The notes under the pieces: generated by a model
Database searches by the model: none
Told to the model about the DNA's origin: nothing
What the model saw: the letters and a program-made list of their open reading frames with translations, nothing else
Program-made: the position numbers and the translations under genes
In this document: one piece after another, positions 22,970 through 34,671 of the stretch
How the letters are laid out: every line of letters starts with the position of its first letter
How positions within the stretch are numbered: position 1 is the first letter of the stretch
Assembly (NCBI GenBank): GCA_030248215.1
Contig: JASANG010000440.1
Span: 434,001-498,000 of the forward strand
DNA from: Enoplolaimus lenunculus
Taxonomy: Eukaryota > Nematoda > Enoplea > Enoplida > Thoracostomopsidae
Direction: 5' to 3'
Length of the DNA: 64,000 nucleotides

Positions 22970-25747
22970 GGTACTGTTGCTGCTACCACTCGTCAATCGT
23001 TCGACAAATAAATATTGTAATGCATGTCCGAAAACGCTGACAATCGCATTGCGATAAGCAAATAAATCAAAGTACGCGTCAGTTGCACCTGAAAATTGCA
23101 GTAAAATTATTACAACAAAATTTCATACTTTTTTCAGTTGTTACTATTGTAGAAATAAGAAAATATTTAGTGAATCCGGCTAGGAATAGTTTCTATGGGC
23201 CTTTTCTTTTGCAACGAATTAAGTGAGCCGATTAGAATTGCATTTTGTGGTTTGCCTTTTATATTCAGTACCAGGGTGTAAACCAGGGTGTAAACCGGAA
23301 TTCCGGTTCCGGCAATTTCTGAGCTTCCGGTTCCGGTTAATTTTTACCGGAATTAAAAATTTTGGTATTAAATTTTGGTCGTTGAAAATGAACATATTTT
23401 ACTAAAAATGACGATAAAAATTTAGTAGATTTCATTCGTATAGTATATAAACCTTGATAATCGCCGAAAACAAACCGTCGAAGGTAGATTGCGCTTCCGT
23501 GAATTATAAAAATCTAAAATACAACAGATAAAGTGAATACCTATCTCCAACTAAGGGTTATTTCGCCAATACTGCAAAAACGAAAATTAAAATGAATTTT
23601 TCGGTGTCATGTATTTATCGTTTTCCGGTTCCGTTTCCGGTAATGTTTTCAAATTCCGGTTTCGGTAAATTGTAAATCCGGTTGCACCCTGGTGTAACCC
23701 GATAGTACACTAACGGAAACGGAAAACTGATATTGAAGCATAAAAGTTTCAAAACTGTTTTTTATTTCTCTGCTAACGCAATTGAGGCGTGCATAAATTC
23801 TCCGGTCTTTCAAAGATTTTAAAGGAAACATGGCGGACGCATCGAAATTTTTAACGTTCTGGATGAATTTCGTAATTTTTATTTCATTTCGAACAATTGC
23901 AGCAGATCTGCAACAAAAAAGTGCGATATACAGAACTGATTTATAACTAAATTTGAACGTAAAAGTAACGTAATTTCCATTATTTCTATAACGTAAACGA
24001 AAACAGACGCCCATTTTTTACCGGAAACAGATATCCGGTTGCATCCTGTTTACTACGTAACAGGCAAACGCCAAACAAAACCATATGACCGTCAGTGATT
24101 AGATTTTAGTGATGCAAACGTGATTTCGGTCCAAAAATTTGTTAGTTTCCTTCTCAACGCAAAAACTACAGCTAACATCACTTGACCAGTGTTGTCAGCA
24201 ATTTGTTTCGTTGAGCCAATATCTCAACTTCAGCAAGGTAAGACGCCCCCGCCGACTTGAGCCAATAACAACCAGTTACCACTGACCTGCCCACACGGCT
24301 CCTGCAGTAATCAAGAGTATCGAAGCGACCACGCCTACGCTTGGTCTTGGCTTATTGAGTACCACAAGGCCAAGGGCAAGATTAACCAGCGGCACACATC
24401 GTTTAATGGCACCGTACATTGCAATATTGAGACCGGTAAGAGAGCTAAGCGCCGCCACTGTTTGTACGACATACAGCACTGATACCGGAAATACTGCACG
24501 GCCACGATCCAGCGTATAGTGTGAAATCGAATAGCGGCCCGTAACCCTGAAACCGAAACAAACCGGCTGTCAATATTTTTTTTACATAATTTTCTTTCGA
24601 ATACAATTCGAAACATACCGGATGCTGTGCGGTTTTGCTGGAAATGGTTTTCAACAGTGATTCGCTACTCTAAATTTATAATTTTGCAAGATTCAGTTCC
24701 AGGGAGAATGCATGTGATGTGCCGAGCATAACAAAAACGATTCACACATACGTTTTTTGGAGTGTACCGTTCACAAGTTATCGCCAATTGGGCCAATGCT
24801 ACTTTAAGGGGCGTAGCTGTCACCAGAAACCTGGACGCCCCTAAAAGTGACATGGGCCGCGAATTGTGTAAAAAACGATTATATGGAACGTTTCCTTGGC
24901 AGGGAAAAACATAAACATTTTTACACAACTCGAAAAAATTGTGTTCAAAAATATATTTTTTACCCATTTTTGTTAAAAATTTAAAATACTTTTGATTTGC
25001 AAATAAACAATTTTGTGACAGAAACACACACAGTTCAATTATTGCTTGCTAGCGATACCTGCACGAACTATAATGAACCTGGGCAGGTATTTCACTAGTG
25101 TATAATCTTACTTGAAACTTAGTCGCGATTGCGTTCAGCCAAATTATTCTGAGGCCTAAAAATGAGCATTATGTTTCGTATCTCAGGAGTCATTCAAGTA
25201 TTTGGCCCATGTATAGAACAGGGTCGAATCGTTCTCCAACGGGGCTGTATAGACTCAGTTTAAGCTTTTTAGGATAACTTTTTCGCTAGGCTTAGGCTGA
25301 GGCTTAGGAATAGGCTCATCTTTACGCTTAGTCAGGGACTTAAGCTTAGGAATATGCTTATATTACTGTTCCGACCCTGTTCTATACATGGGCCATACAA
25401 CTCATGCCCAATATTACGTTGAGGGACGTAGCAGTAGCATATTCAAGCCTAAACCTAACGTATCACTATAAGCCAAACTAGAGCCCAAACAAAAACCAGT
25501 CTAAAACCTTACGCTTACTTTATTGTGCTGCGGAAAAAACGGTACGACCCTCAAAGTAACAAGGGCTAAATCAATCATACCTGGCTATTTCCAGCACGAC
25601 CAATGTCACCGACAACTGAGTCAATAGAATAAACACAGGAAAGTCGAATTCAAACGATTTTACAAGAATTTTGTTCAAAAATACCATCCCAATTGACGAT
25701 GCACCGTACAATAACGCAATCCAAACATTTAGGGTTACAAGTGACAT
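22508..25747 (-). CDS. SLC35D-like nucleotide-sugar transporter
   Basis: Three exons, 25581-25747, 24287-24546 and 22508-23088, join in frame across GT..AG introns to 335 residues. Stretches such as DRGRAVFPVSVLYV, IKRCVPLVNLALGLVVLNK and NSALTTAVVGNAKG match human SLC35D1 (DRNVPRKTFPLPLLYF, LRRFSILFTMFAEGVLLKK, NSALTTTIVGCIKN) along the whole length. The family has about ten membrane helices and moves nucleotide sugars from cytosol into ER or Golgi in exchange for the nucleoside monophosphate. Which sugar is carried cannot be read here. The start ATG at 25747 gives a short N-terminal tail before helix 1 and the usual family length. Oddities: residues 183-200 are 18 Asn codons (AAT, 22916-22969) replacing a short loop (DSKEL in human), and a satellite-like repeat lies 11 bp upstream of the ATG. 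The C-terminus (YSYVKYKQSK) ends soon after the last helix. Confidence 0.92.
22916..22969 (-). repeat. in-frame (AAT)18 microsatellite coding for poly-Asn
   Basis: Eighteen uninterrupted AAT codons within the last exon of the SLC35D-like gene, lying between two membrane helices. Length polymorphism would change the loop by whole residues. Confidence 0.95.
23284..23691. mobile_element. family G hAT-like MITE in SLC35D-like intron 2
   Basis: CAGGGTGTAAACCGGAATTC at the left and CCGGTTGCACCCTG at the right form terminal inverted repeats. The flanks GTGTAAAC and GTGTAACC are an 8-bp TSD with one mismatch. Diverged sequence of the same family continues to about 24050, so two insertions lie side by side. 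Confidence 0.85.
24808..24858. repeat. family D' MITE end
   Basis: CACCAGAAACCTGGACGCCC, then CTAAAAGTGACATGGGCC, on one side and CTACTTTAAGGGGCG on the other: a very short D' copy or a solo end within SLC35D-like intron 1. Confidence 0.6.
25204..25394. mobile_element. family D MITE in SLC35D-like intron 1
   Basis: GGCCCATGTATAGAACAGGG on the left and its exact inverse CCCTGTTCTATACATGGGCC on the right, 191 bp apart, with degenerate TTAGGC hexamers inside. The perfect 20-bp ends suggest a young copy. Confidence 0.85.
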
Positions 25748-25757
25748 CCTGTAGCCG

Positions 25758-25835
25758 TGCAACGGGAGGTGAAAAATACTGGAGCCGGAGGTCAACAAAA
25801 CTTGTCGGAGCCAGAAAAGAAGCGAAATAACAGAT
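25758..25835. repeat. satellite-related sequence next to the SLC35D-like start codon
   Basis: GGTGAAAAATACTGGAGCC and GAAGCGAAATAACAG resemble the 108-bp satellite unit at 27961-28488 (GGTGAAAACTACCGGACCC, GAAGCAAAGCGC). It begins 11 bp upstream of the ATG, so it probably forms part of the 5' UTR or core promoter. Confidence 0.6.
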
Positions 25836-25931
25836 TAAGCAATATATAATTTGTTAATTTTGTTTTCAAAGAAATGTAAACAATTTGTTCTCAAAATCAA
25901 CTATACAAAATTAATTTCACAGCCAAAATTA

Positions 25932-26893
25932 TGCGGGGTTCACGTTACTACTTGTACGTTTGGTGCCTATTTTTTCACATTACCCATACTTGGTGACAAG
26001 TATTTTCACGATACCCATATGGGTAAGTATTAGTACTACATAGCTAGTGGTACTTTCGGTCGAGCTACCCATATGGATAGCTCTAAAATTTTGATTACAC
26101 CCCGTATGGATTGCGGTTTTGTCCGCAAGATACCCATATGGGTTTTATTTTAATAGTGGCTACAGAAATTTTTTAAAATGTTTGTTTTGTCGTGTTATTT
26201 TGCTTGTTTGGATAGCTAGTATTTGTTCTTTTAAACTTTGTGTAGGGTGGGTCCACAGTTCTGGTAGATGTTTTATTTCCATAAATAAATATCGGATTAA
26301 TCACTCGAGTAGGTCCCAATGGTTCCTGGTGTTGTTTTAAGTTAGGACTGCTCATAGATAACGAGTTGTATATAATTTGTTTGTTGAAAATCCGGGCACA
26401 CAAGCATGTGAGACTTGCTTGTCCGTTATGAGCGAAATTTTGTGAAACGGCATGCAAACAGGAAATATCCCATAAATTTGTTTATACGGAATGTTTAAAG
26501 TATAGGCAGCTTTTACCTGCACAATATGCCTGCGAAATCCCCTAAAACAGGCGTATTTTACCAGGACCTTAACATAATACAAAAGCAGTATTAATCCTTC
26601 TTAAAATTTGCTTGTAACAGCAAGAAGAACACTAGATTTGTCTTTTACGTTTTTATCGTTTAATATTTTTACAAAAATAACTAATAATTTGCTATCCATA
26701 TGTGTTGGTGCAAAAGACATAAGAAACCATATGGGTAGCAAAACAACGGTTAGCAATCCATAGCTATAGCTGATACTTAGCCATATGGATAAGTAGAAGC
26801 TAGCTAGCTATACGCATGGATTGTATTTATCACCTGCTATGGGTTGGTGAAAAAACAGGTACCAAACGCACAAATGGTTACGTGAATCCCGCA
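25932..26893. mobile_element. Harbinger-like non-autonomous element, 962 bp
   Basis: The left end TGCGGGGTTCACGTTACTAC and the inverse of the right end (TGCGGGATTCACGTAACCAT) form inverted repeats of nearly 50 bp. It is flanked on both sides by TTA (25929-25931 and 26894-26896), the 3-bp duplication typical of PIF/Harbinger. The subterminal regions are rich in TACCCATATGGGT palindromes (for example near 26010, 26066, 26130 and 26728). It has no transposase. It lies about 185 bp upstream of the SLC35D-like start. Confidence 0.85.
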
Positions 26894-27246
26894 TTAGACG
26901 ACACTTAAATATAAGGCCACCTTTTTTACCAGACGCAGAAAAACTATGCACTATTTAAATAAACATAGGGCACATTCTCTCAGAACCCCACGTAAACAAA
27001 AATACAGCACAGAAGAGAGACGCGAAATTTTACTTTAAACTACAAATTCAACGAAATAGCAAATACAACGAATATATATTATGTTAGAAACAAACATCAA
27101 ATAGATTCGAGTGTAATTTATTACATTGAAAACTCCAGTCACGAACGCAACACAAGCCCACGTACCTACTATTTACTACAGCTTTTCATGATTCAGAATT
27201 CCCGGATTCAAAACAGAACAACACTTTTGAGCACTACATTCTAAGC

Positions 27247-27402
27247 GGCCCATGTTAATACTTTGATGGAGGAATCTTTTTTCGCTGCAATATTATAATA
27301 GAATAAACTTAAGCTTTAGGCATTTGTTTAGGCTTAGGCTTTTAGATATTTGCTTTAGGAATATGCTTATTCCACTGTTAGCTCCTCAAAGTAACATTGG
27401 CC
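27247..27402. mobile_element. family D/D' MITE
   Basis: GGCCCATGTTAATACTTTGA at the left and CTCAAAGTAACATTGGCC at the right are inverted repeats, with TTAGGCTT hexamers inside. The ends are closer to D' than to D. A GAAAATGAAAAACACG-containing family G remnant follows to about 27720. Confidence 0.65.
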
Positions 27403-27960
27403 TTAATAATAAACCAGGGTGTTAACAGATGGTAAAAATAACGAAAATGAAAAACACGTCATACAGAAGCATAACAGTTTTAAAAAATGTATATTTTTCT
27501 GCCAACACAATTGAAGCATGCGAATATTCACCGATCTTTCTAAAATTTTAAACAGGGCGAACTTCGTAATTTTTATTTCACTTTCTGTACCTAATGAAAA
27601 ATTGCGCGATACTTGATTCATAACTAATTTTAAGGATAAAAATAACGGAATTTTCGGTAGTTATATATAACGGGAACGAACAACGATTTTTACCGGAAAC
27701 GAATATTCGATTAAACATTGCATATTATCTAAACTGGTCCAACGTTACCACAAACATTCCCACGAATAGTAGCCAAAACAGTGCAACGCAACTAACTACA
27801 AACGCAGGATATGACAAACGTCAAGTCATTCAAAACCACATAGTATATGAAGCTTTAAAGCTGTATTCTCAACTGTGTGTAGCACCTATTGCTACTTTAG
27901 CAATATGTCCTGAAGCAATTCAGCCGACAAGCTGCAGATTATATAACGTAAATAACGGAG

Positions 27961-28488
27961 CACATTATATAAAGTAGGGTGCAAGCACAGGTGAAAACTA
28001 CCGGACCCAGAAGTAAACAAAATTTGCCAGAGCCGGAAGCAAAGCGCTATATTTCGTAGTTAAGGGAGCACATTATATAAAGTAGGGTGCAAGCACAGGT
28101 GAAAACTACCGGACCCAGAAGTAAACAAAATTTGCCAGAGCCGGAAGCAAAGCGCTATATTTCGTAGTTAAGGGAGCACATTATATAAAGTAGGGTGCAA
28201 GCACAGGTGAAAACTACCGGACCCACAAGTAAACAAAATTTGCCAGAGCCGGAAGCAAAGCGCTATATTTCGTAGTTAAGGGAGCACATTATATAAAGTA
28301 GGGTGCAAGCACAGGTGAAAACTACCGGACCCAGAAGTAAACAAAATTTGCCAGAGCCGGAAGCAAAGCGCTATATTTCGTAGTTAAGGGAGCACATTAT
28401 ATAAAGTAGGGTGCAAGCACAGGTGAAAACTACCGGACCCAAAATTTGCCAGAGCCGGAAGCAAAGCGCTATATTTCGTAGTTAAGAT
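27961..28488. repeat. satellite, five units of 108 bp
   Basis: Units start at 27961, 28069, 28177, 28285 and 28393 with almost no sequence difference; the last lacks about 12 bp. A further diverged relative lies at 28600-28680 and another at 25758-25835. There is no CRISPR-like spacer structure. Confidence 0.97.
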
Positions 28489-28489
28489 A

Positions 28490-29639
28490 ATGTCTAAATT
28501 GCTAATTTTAGCAAATATTCGTATAAAGTTGCCCAAAACTTTAGTCCACTTACGCTTGTTTTTAAGGCTATACGTCTTTGTATATGGAAAATTTCATTTC
28601 TAAAACTGCCGGTACCTCCAGTAGGAATTTTACTACAGCTGGAGGTCAATTTTCCGCCGATGCCGGAGGCACAGCTCTGCTGGTACCCCGACGCAAGGTC
28701 AAAAAGTGTGCCAAATTTTGAAACTATCCATTGACAAGTTATGGTGCTGCACACACTTCACATGTATACCCGAGGGGCCGACCGTTTTTCCGCGTGACTA
28801 CATTTTACAGTAAGCTAAAACTTTAGAGTATTTTTGTTTAGGCATAGGCGTAGGCTTAGTTATAGGCTTATCAATCGCCGCCAAAGCCACGTTTGCTTAC
28901 ATCAAGTTTTGTGGCCATTGTTGGTTTTTACGGAAAAATTAGCATATGCAGGTTATTAAAAACTTTACGTAAATACACTACTACAGTAAGTTAGAGTCAA
29001 ACTTAACTCATGTCTCTGCAACCCAGTCAGTATCAACTGCATTGCTAAAATTCGGTTGGGGTCCACCTAAGGCTATCACGAATAACAAAAAAACTACATA
29101 CATTTCACAAAACATACACAAAATGTATAAAAATGACTACGGACTGCTATTATAATGCCGCCAGCAACGTTAAGTCCAGTATTAGAGTTGCGCTATACGT
29201 ACTCGTCGCGTGCCGGCGTACTACTGCACAGTAAAAATTTTGCGCGCACCGCCGTCCGACTCAGTAAAGTATATCGCAACCCTTATAAAGTCAATAATGC
29301 GCCGTTCACAATAATTTGGTCAAGCTCACCATTCATCGATTCATAGTTTACACGATATTTTTGTTCGTTTTTTATACCATTGTCAATTTTTCGCTGTGTT
29401 TAACAAAAATGAAGTGTAAACAGCTTCAAGAATAGCATGGTCTGAATGAGGCAAACATATTTTGAGGTAATTTTACCATAAAATATACAACAGCTTAACC
29501 GATCAAGCGGCATAGCGCGTACATTTAGTTATTTTCGTGTTTAGGAAGAAACTCACTGCCAGATGCAGCCTATTTCTTAAAACTATTGTTTTACCGATGT
29601 ACCATTTTCCACCAAAACACGACAGCATACACATGTAAT
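28490..29639. other. intergenic DNA between the satellite and TMEM68
   Basis: Holds a decayed family D copy (about 28765-28910: TACCCGAGGGGCCGACCG, then TTAGGC-like hexamers). The rest shows no repeat or gene that I recognise. Confidence 0.6.
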
Positions 29640-29955
29640 TACAGTCATGGACAGAATTAAGTGCAACTATAATCGCGTCCGAACCACGGCTTCTATCGCC
29701 AAAACGTAATTCATCGTTTCTTGGATATAGACAAGTACAATTTGTTTTGCTAGCAATTACTGCGATCCTAACACCGCAACCGCGGTTTCTTATATGAAAT
29801 TGACAGTCACTTGTAAACGCTATGACAACCGCGGTTTGGAATGTGACTGTCATCGTAACTGTAGAAGCGAACAACGAAAATCTAAACGAAAATCTAAGCG
29901 CGATTACAAAACTGGAGCAACAGTTACTGTGCACTTAATTCCGTTCGTTATTGTA
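29640..29955. mobile_element. Tc1/mariner-like MITE next to the TMEM68 stop codon
   Basis: The left end TACAGTCATGGACAGAATTA and the inverse of the right end (TACAATAACGAACGGAATTA) continue with AGTGCA on both sides and carry TA at each border, as in Tc1/mariner. It is 316 bp with internal ACCGCGGTTT motifs. The 143-codon minus-strand frame over it is not a gene. It ends 40 bp from the TMEM68 stop codon and may supply its 3' UTR. Confidence 0.7.
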
Positions 29956-29994
29956 CATACAATGAAAAACTAAACCTTACCTAAATGGTATCTT

Positions 29995-32900
29995 TTATTT
30001 AAAATCTCCTTCAGAGCACACACCCTCGTCGTTATCAATCAAACATTGTTTGTCTTCATCTTTGGAATTTATACTGCATTTAAAACCCGTTCTCGGTTTG
30101 ACAACATACGTAAATCTTTCAAACAACGCCCGAACAATACTGCCTGGCAGCTTTTGATGAGCCTTGACTAGACGTGCAACAGATTCCATAATCTAAAAAA
30201 CACACAACGTAAACACATATATGCATCAAATGGTGATAAGTTTTGTAGCTTTCGAACCAGTGAATGGTGAGGTTTTAAATTCACCACAGTTTTCAGATTT
30301 GATATGTGCTACGACTGTGGCAATTGCAGGAGTTTATCAGTTGACAACCTACCGCTAACTGGTGATACCCGCTATACACCATATGAGAATACGTGCATAC
30401 ATCGCAATACAGCATCACTTTTGTCACCTGCTAAGCGTTAAGCTATTTTAGTAAATCGAAATTAGTAAACTGGACGAAACTTTACACAATAATAAAAAAC
30501 ATAAAACCCATGCATGCCTTACCTTCGTTCGTGCATCTTCAACAGAAATATCTTTATCAAAGAGCAACGGTTCGCTGAGATAAGTCCTATAATATCAAGA
30601 TTGACAACCGTTCAATATCAGAAATTGACACTAAAACAATTGAATCACAAATTTTTTAAGTAATGCTTGCTGTGCTCACCTACCCCACCCACTCGCATAA
30701 ACTGTATAGCCCTAAACACGGCGTTTTGAACGTATATTTTTCTACTTACACAAGCTTCACAGGAAATCCACCATACAACGGAATTAACGGCAGTCGTGTG
30801 CGTTCGTAAATTCGTCGAAAAACTGCTAAAACCAACAAATAGAACCATGTGTTTATGATCAATAGCAGTTACAGGGTTGTAACAAGAGTCAACTCAAAGC
30901 TGGATCTGAGCTATTGCACGACGGAACACAGTAGCAGCAATTTGCTCACTGTAGTAATGTTAAACCGGTGAGTGGCTACAATAGCGGTCCGCCAATAAGT
31001 ACGTCATAAATAACAAGATAATATAACAGTGCTGAGAGCAACTGGGCTGCAACCTAAGCCTGGATGTCATTGGGTTAAAACCCGAAACTAACAGATGCTA
31101 TGAACCATTAAAATACATGTGTTTTAAAGAATGCAAACTGCAAATAATTATGATGTGAATCGAACAGACTGAGCCAACTATCAAAAAACTCCAGTTTTCT
31201 AATTTATCAACTATTCAATCATGTCATAGTGCGACACGAATTCGTTGAACCACTTTAAATTGGATTCAACTTATACCTGTCACCCTCACCAGACCGCAAG
31301 ACGAAACGCAACAATACTAAGTACCTAAGTATTGAATAGTATGCCCGTCTAGTTTAACATTTAGCAAAAAATTCCTTGAATAGTAACTGATTTTTAATTT
31401 AAGAGCCCCGACGTTTAAATATATACAACTACTGATACGCGAATGAGACACATAACATACACACAACAATATGACTGCTTGCGTATGTGTGGCAAATTCC
31501 AACCAGCTTGGATCAAAACCCCATGTAATCTATTGCACAGCATAAGACAGTCTGGAATAAATGTTTCACTTGTTACATATAGTTTGCAAGAATGGGATTA
31601 AGTTACTGCAGCACTGCAGAATAAAAATAAATTCACTACAAATGAAAATATTCACCTTTGCCCCATTTCGGAGTACGGAATGATTCTCGACAATTTCGAG
31701 TGAACATTGGTATCACAGGCTACAAATAAGGTTGACATATCATAAATCATAATCGAAATTCAAATACCAAAAAGTGCAGCGATGAATCAAGTATTCCATA
31801 CCAATTCAAATACCAAGAAGTACAGCGATGAATCAAGTATTCCACGTCTATTCCAATTTTAGTACAGTATGCTTAAGGCACAGATCGGATACTACATTAC
31901 ATCATCATGCGAAGACTGAAACCCTAGCCACCTAAATGATAATAATTTTATGCGAACGGTTCATTTCAACTAATTTTTCAAACAGAAACGCAAGAGAAAT
32001 AACAATTTCTCTGATCAGATACCCTGATATACACCAAAAAATGAAATTAATAGCATTCCTCTTGAACGTTAAGCGCAAAAGTATCGGCAAAGAATCGGCA
32101 TTTTTTTTGCAGTGCCGACATCTCTAATAGACACGTACGCAAACACAGTATACTGAGCGTTTCGTTGCCTGCCCACCAGGGTGCAACCGGAATTCCGGTT
32201 CCGGTTCCGGCATTTTTTCACCTACCGGTTCCGGTTCCGGTAAATTTTTACCGGATTTAAAAATTCCGGTGTTATAATTTGGCCGTTTAAGAATCTCTTT
32301 TGAAAGCCACTTGTACTCAGAATATAAGCCGTTGATGGTGGATTTCACTTCAGTCGACGACGAAAATCTAAAATACAACAAATAAAATAAATACCTGTGT
32401 TCGACTAAGGTTGTTTCACAAATAATAGAGCAAAAAATACGATTAAAATGAAATTTTTGGTGAAATGCATTTTTCATTTTCCGGTTCCGGTTCCGGTAAA
32501 ATTTTCAAATTCCGGTTCCGGTTCCGGTAAATTGTAATTCCGGTTGCACCCTGCTGCCCACACAATATACCGTGTTACCTATTGCTCCAATTAAGATATC
32601 ACCAGCATGTAGAAATTTTTAAGCTAAATTTAGATAAAACCTCCAAAAGCGGCAGAACGTTTTTGACGTTACCCCAGCACCAATTTAAATCCTAGAGAAG
32701 CGCTGTCAATTTTCACATGAAGTTTATTGAAAAATCAATAAAAACTTAAACTCTCGAAACTAAGATAGCATCGATCAATCTTTAAATTATTCACAACTTA
32801 CGTACCACACCAGACCTGACGGCAATTTCTGCGAATCCTTTTCGCGAGCCCCATATTAAATCGTAGTATTGAGGATCAACAAATAACGCTTCTCTCATTC

Positions 32901-34241
32901 CTCCAGGCGAAATACACAGCAAACTACCACCACCTCCGCTGTTATCTGCATCGTTTCCGCTTAGCATTTCAACGCAAACATCGACAGTACCCGGTGTCAC
33001 TTGGAAGACTTCCATTAACGTTTTCCATCCTAAAATTCAATAACGCAACATAACTCAAAAAATGTACGGTTGTGCAAAACAGCAAATTTATGCTTCTGTC
33101 GAATATTTCATTCCGAGAAAGTTCAGTAACAAGAAGACAGCTAGATAGTGCTAATCTATTCATTTTGTGTGACATAAAGATCATTGCTTTAGGTATTTTC
33201 ACTGTGAAGTTATAACAATCTAAAAATATAATTTGTGTTTTTACGCCGAGCTGTACTCTTACATGAACTACCTATATACTTTACTCTGATACAAAACATT
33301 TTCTTACCACTTCGAAATATAATTCTTTTAATGAAGAAACTCGAAACTGTTGTTATTGCTATGTACCTGGAACGCTAAATAGAATCTTATCGGCAACACA
33401 TCTTAGCCTGCGACGTTTATATAGAATAATTTTGGCCATAAGATAATAGATATCGATTGGAACAGTTCCATGATAATAGATAATAAGTGCAGGAGCTTCA
33501 TCTGGAATGTTTTCAAACCCGACTACTTCGTAGCCTAAAATTATAAAAGCGCATATACGTATATATGCAAAGCATGCAAAGTGTTATCATTGCACGCTAC
33601 ATACGTATAATATCAGAGCCCAGTTGTTTTAACGGCTTTAACGATAGCCCCTGAACAAAATTAGCATTTCCAGAATTGTTAGCAAAAACACATTTTCAAC
33701 CATACTCAACATATCTACATTGCGATATGCCGTAATACGTAAGTATATAACATGCATTGACCCCTCTCAAACAGTTTAAAACTATTGGTAATTTCAGAAG
33801 ACATTCGAACGTTAACAAATTATATTTCTTTGCCACAAGTACGTATGTTATATGCATCGTAAATTTCTTTTACATACCATGCCAAATCCAACCTTGTGCG
33901 TCCCAAAACGATGCAATGCTAACCATAGCGCCATCCCAAATGTCTTTTGAATACGCTTCCTTGATACGATGTCGCAACTTATATACATGTAAAAATAATG
34001 CAGATCCATACATAAAGATCAATAAAACAACAGGAAGTAATAACATTACGATCAGTGGTGTAAACAGCCACAACAACCAGCGTGCATAATCAATGTCGAT
34101 GGCATTGAATATACGGCTCATTAATGATTCGAGTACCATTTCACAGTTTTGAGAATCAGCCATTATATACACCGGGAGTATATCACAAAGGCGCGTTGTG
34201 TAGTAAACAATACGCTGTTCCACACTATATGAATAATTCAT
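29995..34241 (-). CDS. TMEM68: TMEM68/DIESL-type ER glycerolipid acyltransferase
   Basis: Seven exons: 33878-34241, 33367-33534, 32806-33029, 31656-31719, 30750-30822, 30523-30586 and 29995-30192. All phases agree and give 384 residues. The order of motifs follows human TMEM68: LLWLFTPLIVMLLLP (membrane segment), EAYSKDIWDGA, YYHGTVPIDIYYLMAKI with His143 and Asp149 of the acyltransferase active site, ISPGGMREALF, PVIPMFTRNCRESF, PLYGGFPVKL and KLPGSIVRALFERF. Known role: an ER membrane enzyme that makes triacylglycerol independently of DGAT1/2. Oddities: a GNDADNSGGGGS insertion (about 202-213) where human has a short turn, and about 45 residues of acidic, Cys-containing tail beyond the usual C-terminus. 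The ATG at 34241 has an in-frame TAA just upstream; an inner Met 26 codons later (MADSQNC) is an alternative start. It is transcribed away from NFS1. Confidence 0.95.
30226..30393. mobile_element. family C MITE in TMEM68 intron 6
   Basis: GGTGATAAGTTTTGTAGC on the left and CTAACTGGTGATACCCGC with ATATGAGAATACG on the right resemble the C arms. The left terminus is decayed. Confidence 0.45.
31757..31848. repeat. tandem duplication of a 46-bp unit in TMEM68 intron 3
   Basis: AATTCAAATACCAAAAAGTG starts at 31757 and recurs (with AGAAGTA) at 31803. It lies about 40 bp upstream of the fourth exon on the coding strand. Confidence 0.85.
32177..32553. mobile_element. family G hAT-like MITE with perfect TSD
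   Basis: CAGGGTGCAACCGGAATTCC at the left and GTAATTCCGGTTGCACCCTG at the right are inverted repeats. CTGCCCAC is duplicated exactly at 32169-32176 and 32554-32561, the 8-bp signature of hAT. Each arm carries arrays of GGTTCCGGTTCCGG, themselves nearly palindromic. It lies in TMEM68 intron 3. Confidence 0.93.
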
Positions 34242-34671
34242 ATGTTAATATGTGCATAAATCATTGAGTAATTCATTGTTAATCATACTGTTACAAATAA
34301 TATGTACAAATTTACTATATCTTGAAGTGCGTGTGAAACAAAGCTACAGCAACATAATTAAAAAGATTTTGCTGCGTACTATTAAATATCAAGTTGCACT
34401 TCAACGTTTTTCATAAGAAAGACACTTGGGTATAAAAATCGAAAAAATTCCCGGAACAGTAGGTCATGTTATTAGTTTTAGAAATCTTCATGTCGAGCTG
34501 ATTACGATTATGTCAAAGTTATCGCAAAATTCGTGTTTCTTGATTTCATCACACGCTGCTGAAGAAGAGTCGTCACAGCACACACAGTACAAAATTAGCA
34601 TAACACTGCCAGTCAATGCAGAAACGGGACATCAATCCTAAATACTAAGTAGTTGAAAAATAAGGCAATGG

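Noticed and set aside
24665-25027. 120-codon minus-strand frame within SLC35D-like intron 1
   Set aside because: It crosses a family D' MITE end and has no homologue that I recognise. The flanking exons join in frame without it.
27961-28488. CRISPR-like or gene-family tandem array
   Set aside because: The 108-bp units are identical throughout, without spacers or a conserved open frame.
29503-29934. 143-codon minus-strand frame with a YIGK motif, at first reminiscent of a GIY-YIG nuclease
   Set aside because: The frame lies mostly inside a Tc1/mariner-like MITE, the rest of the nuclease motifs are absent, and it has no splice partners.
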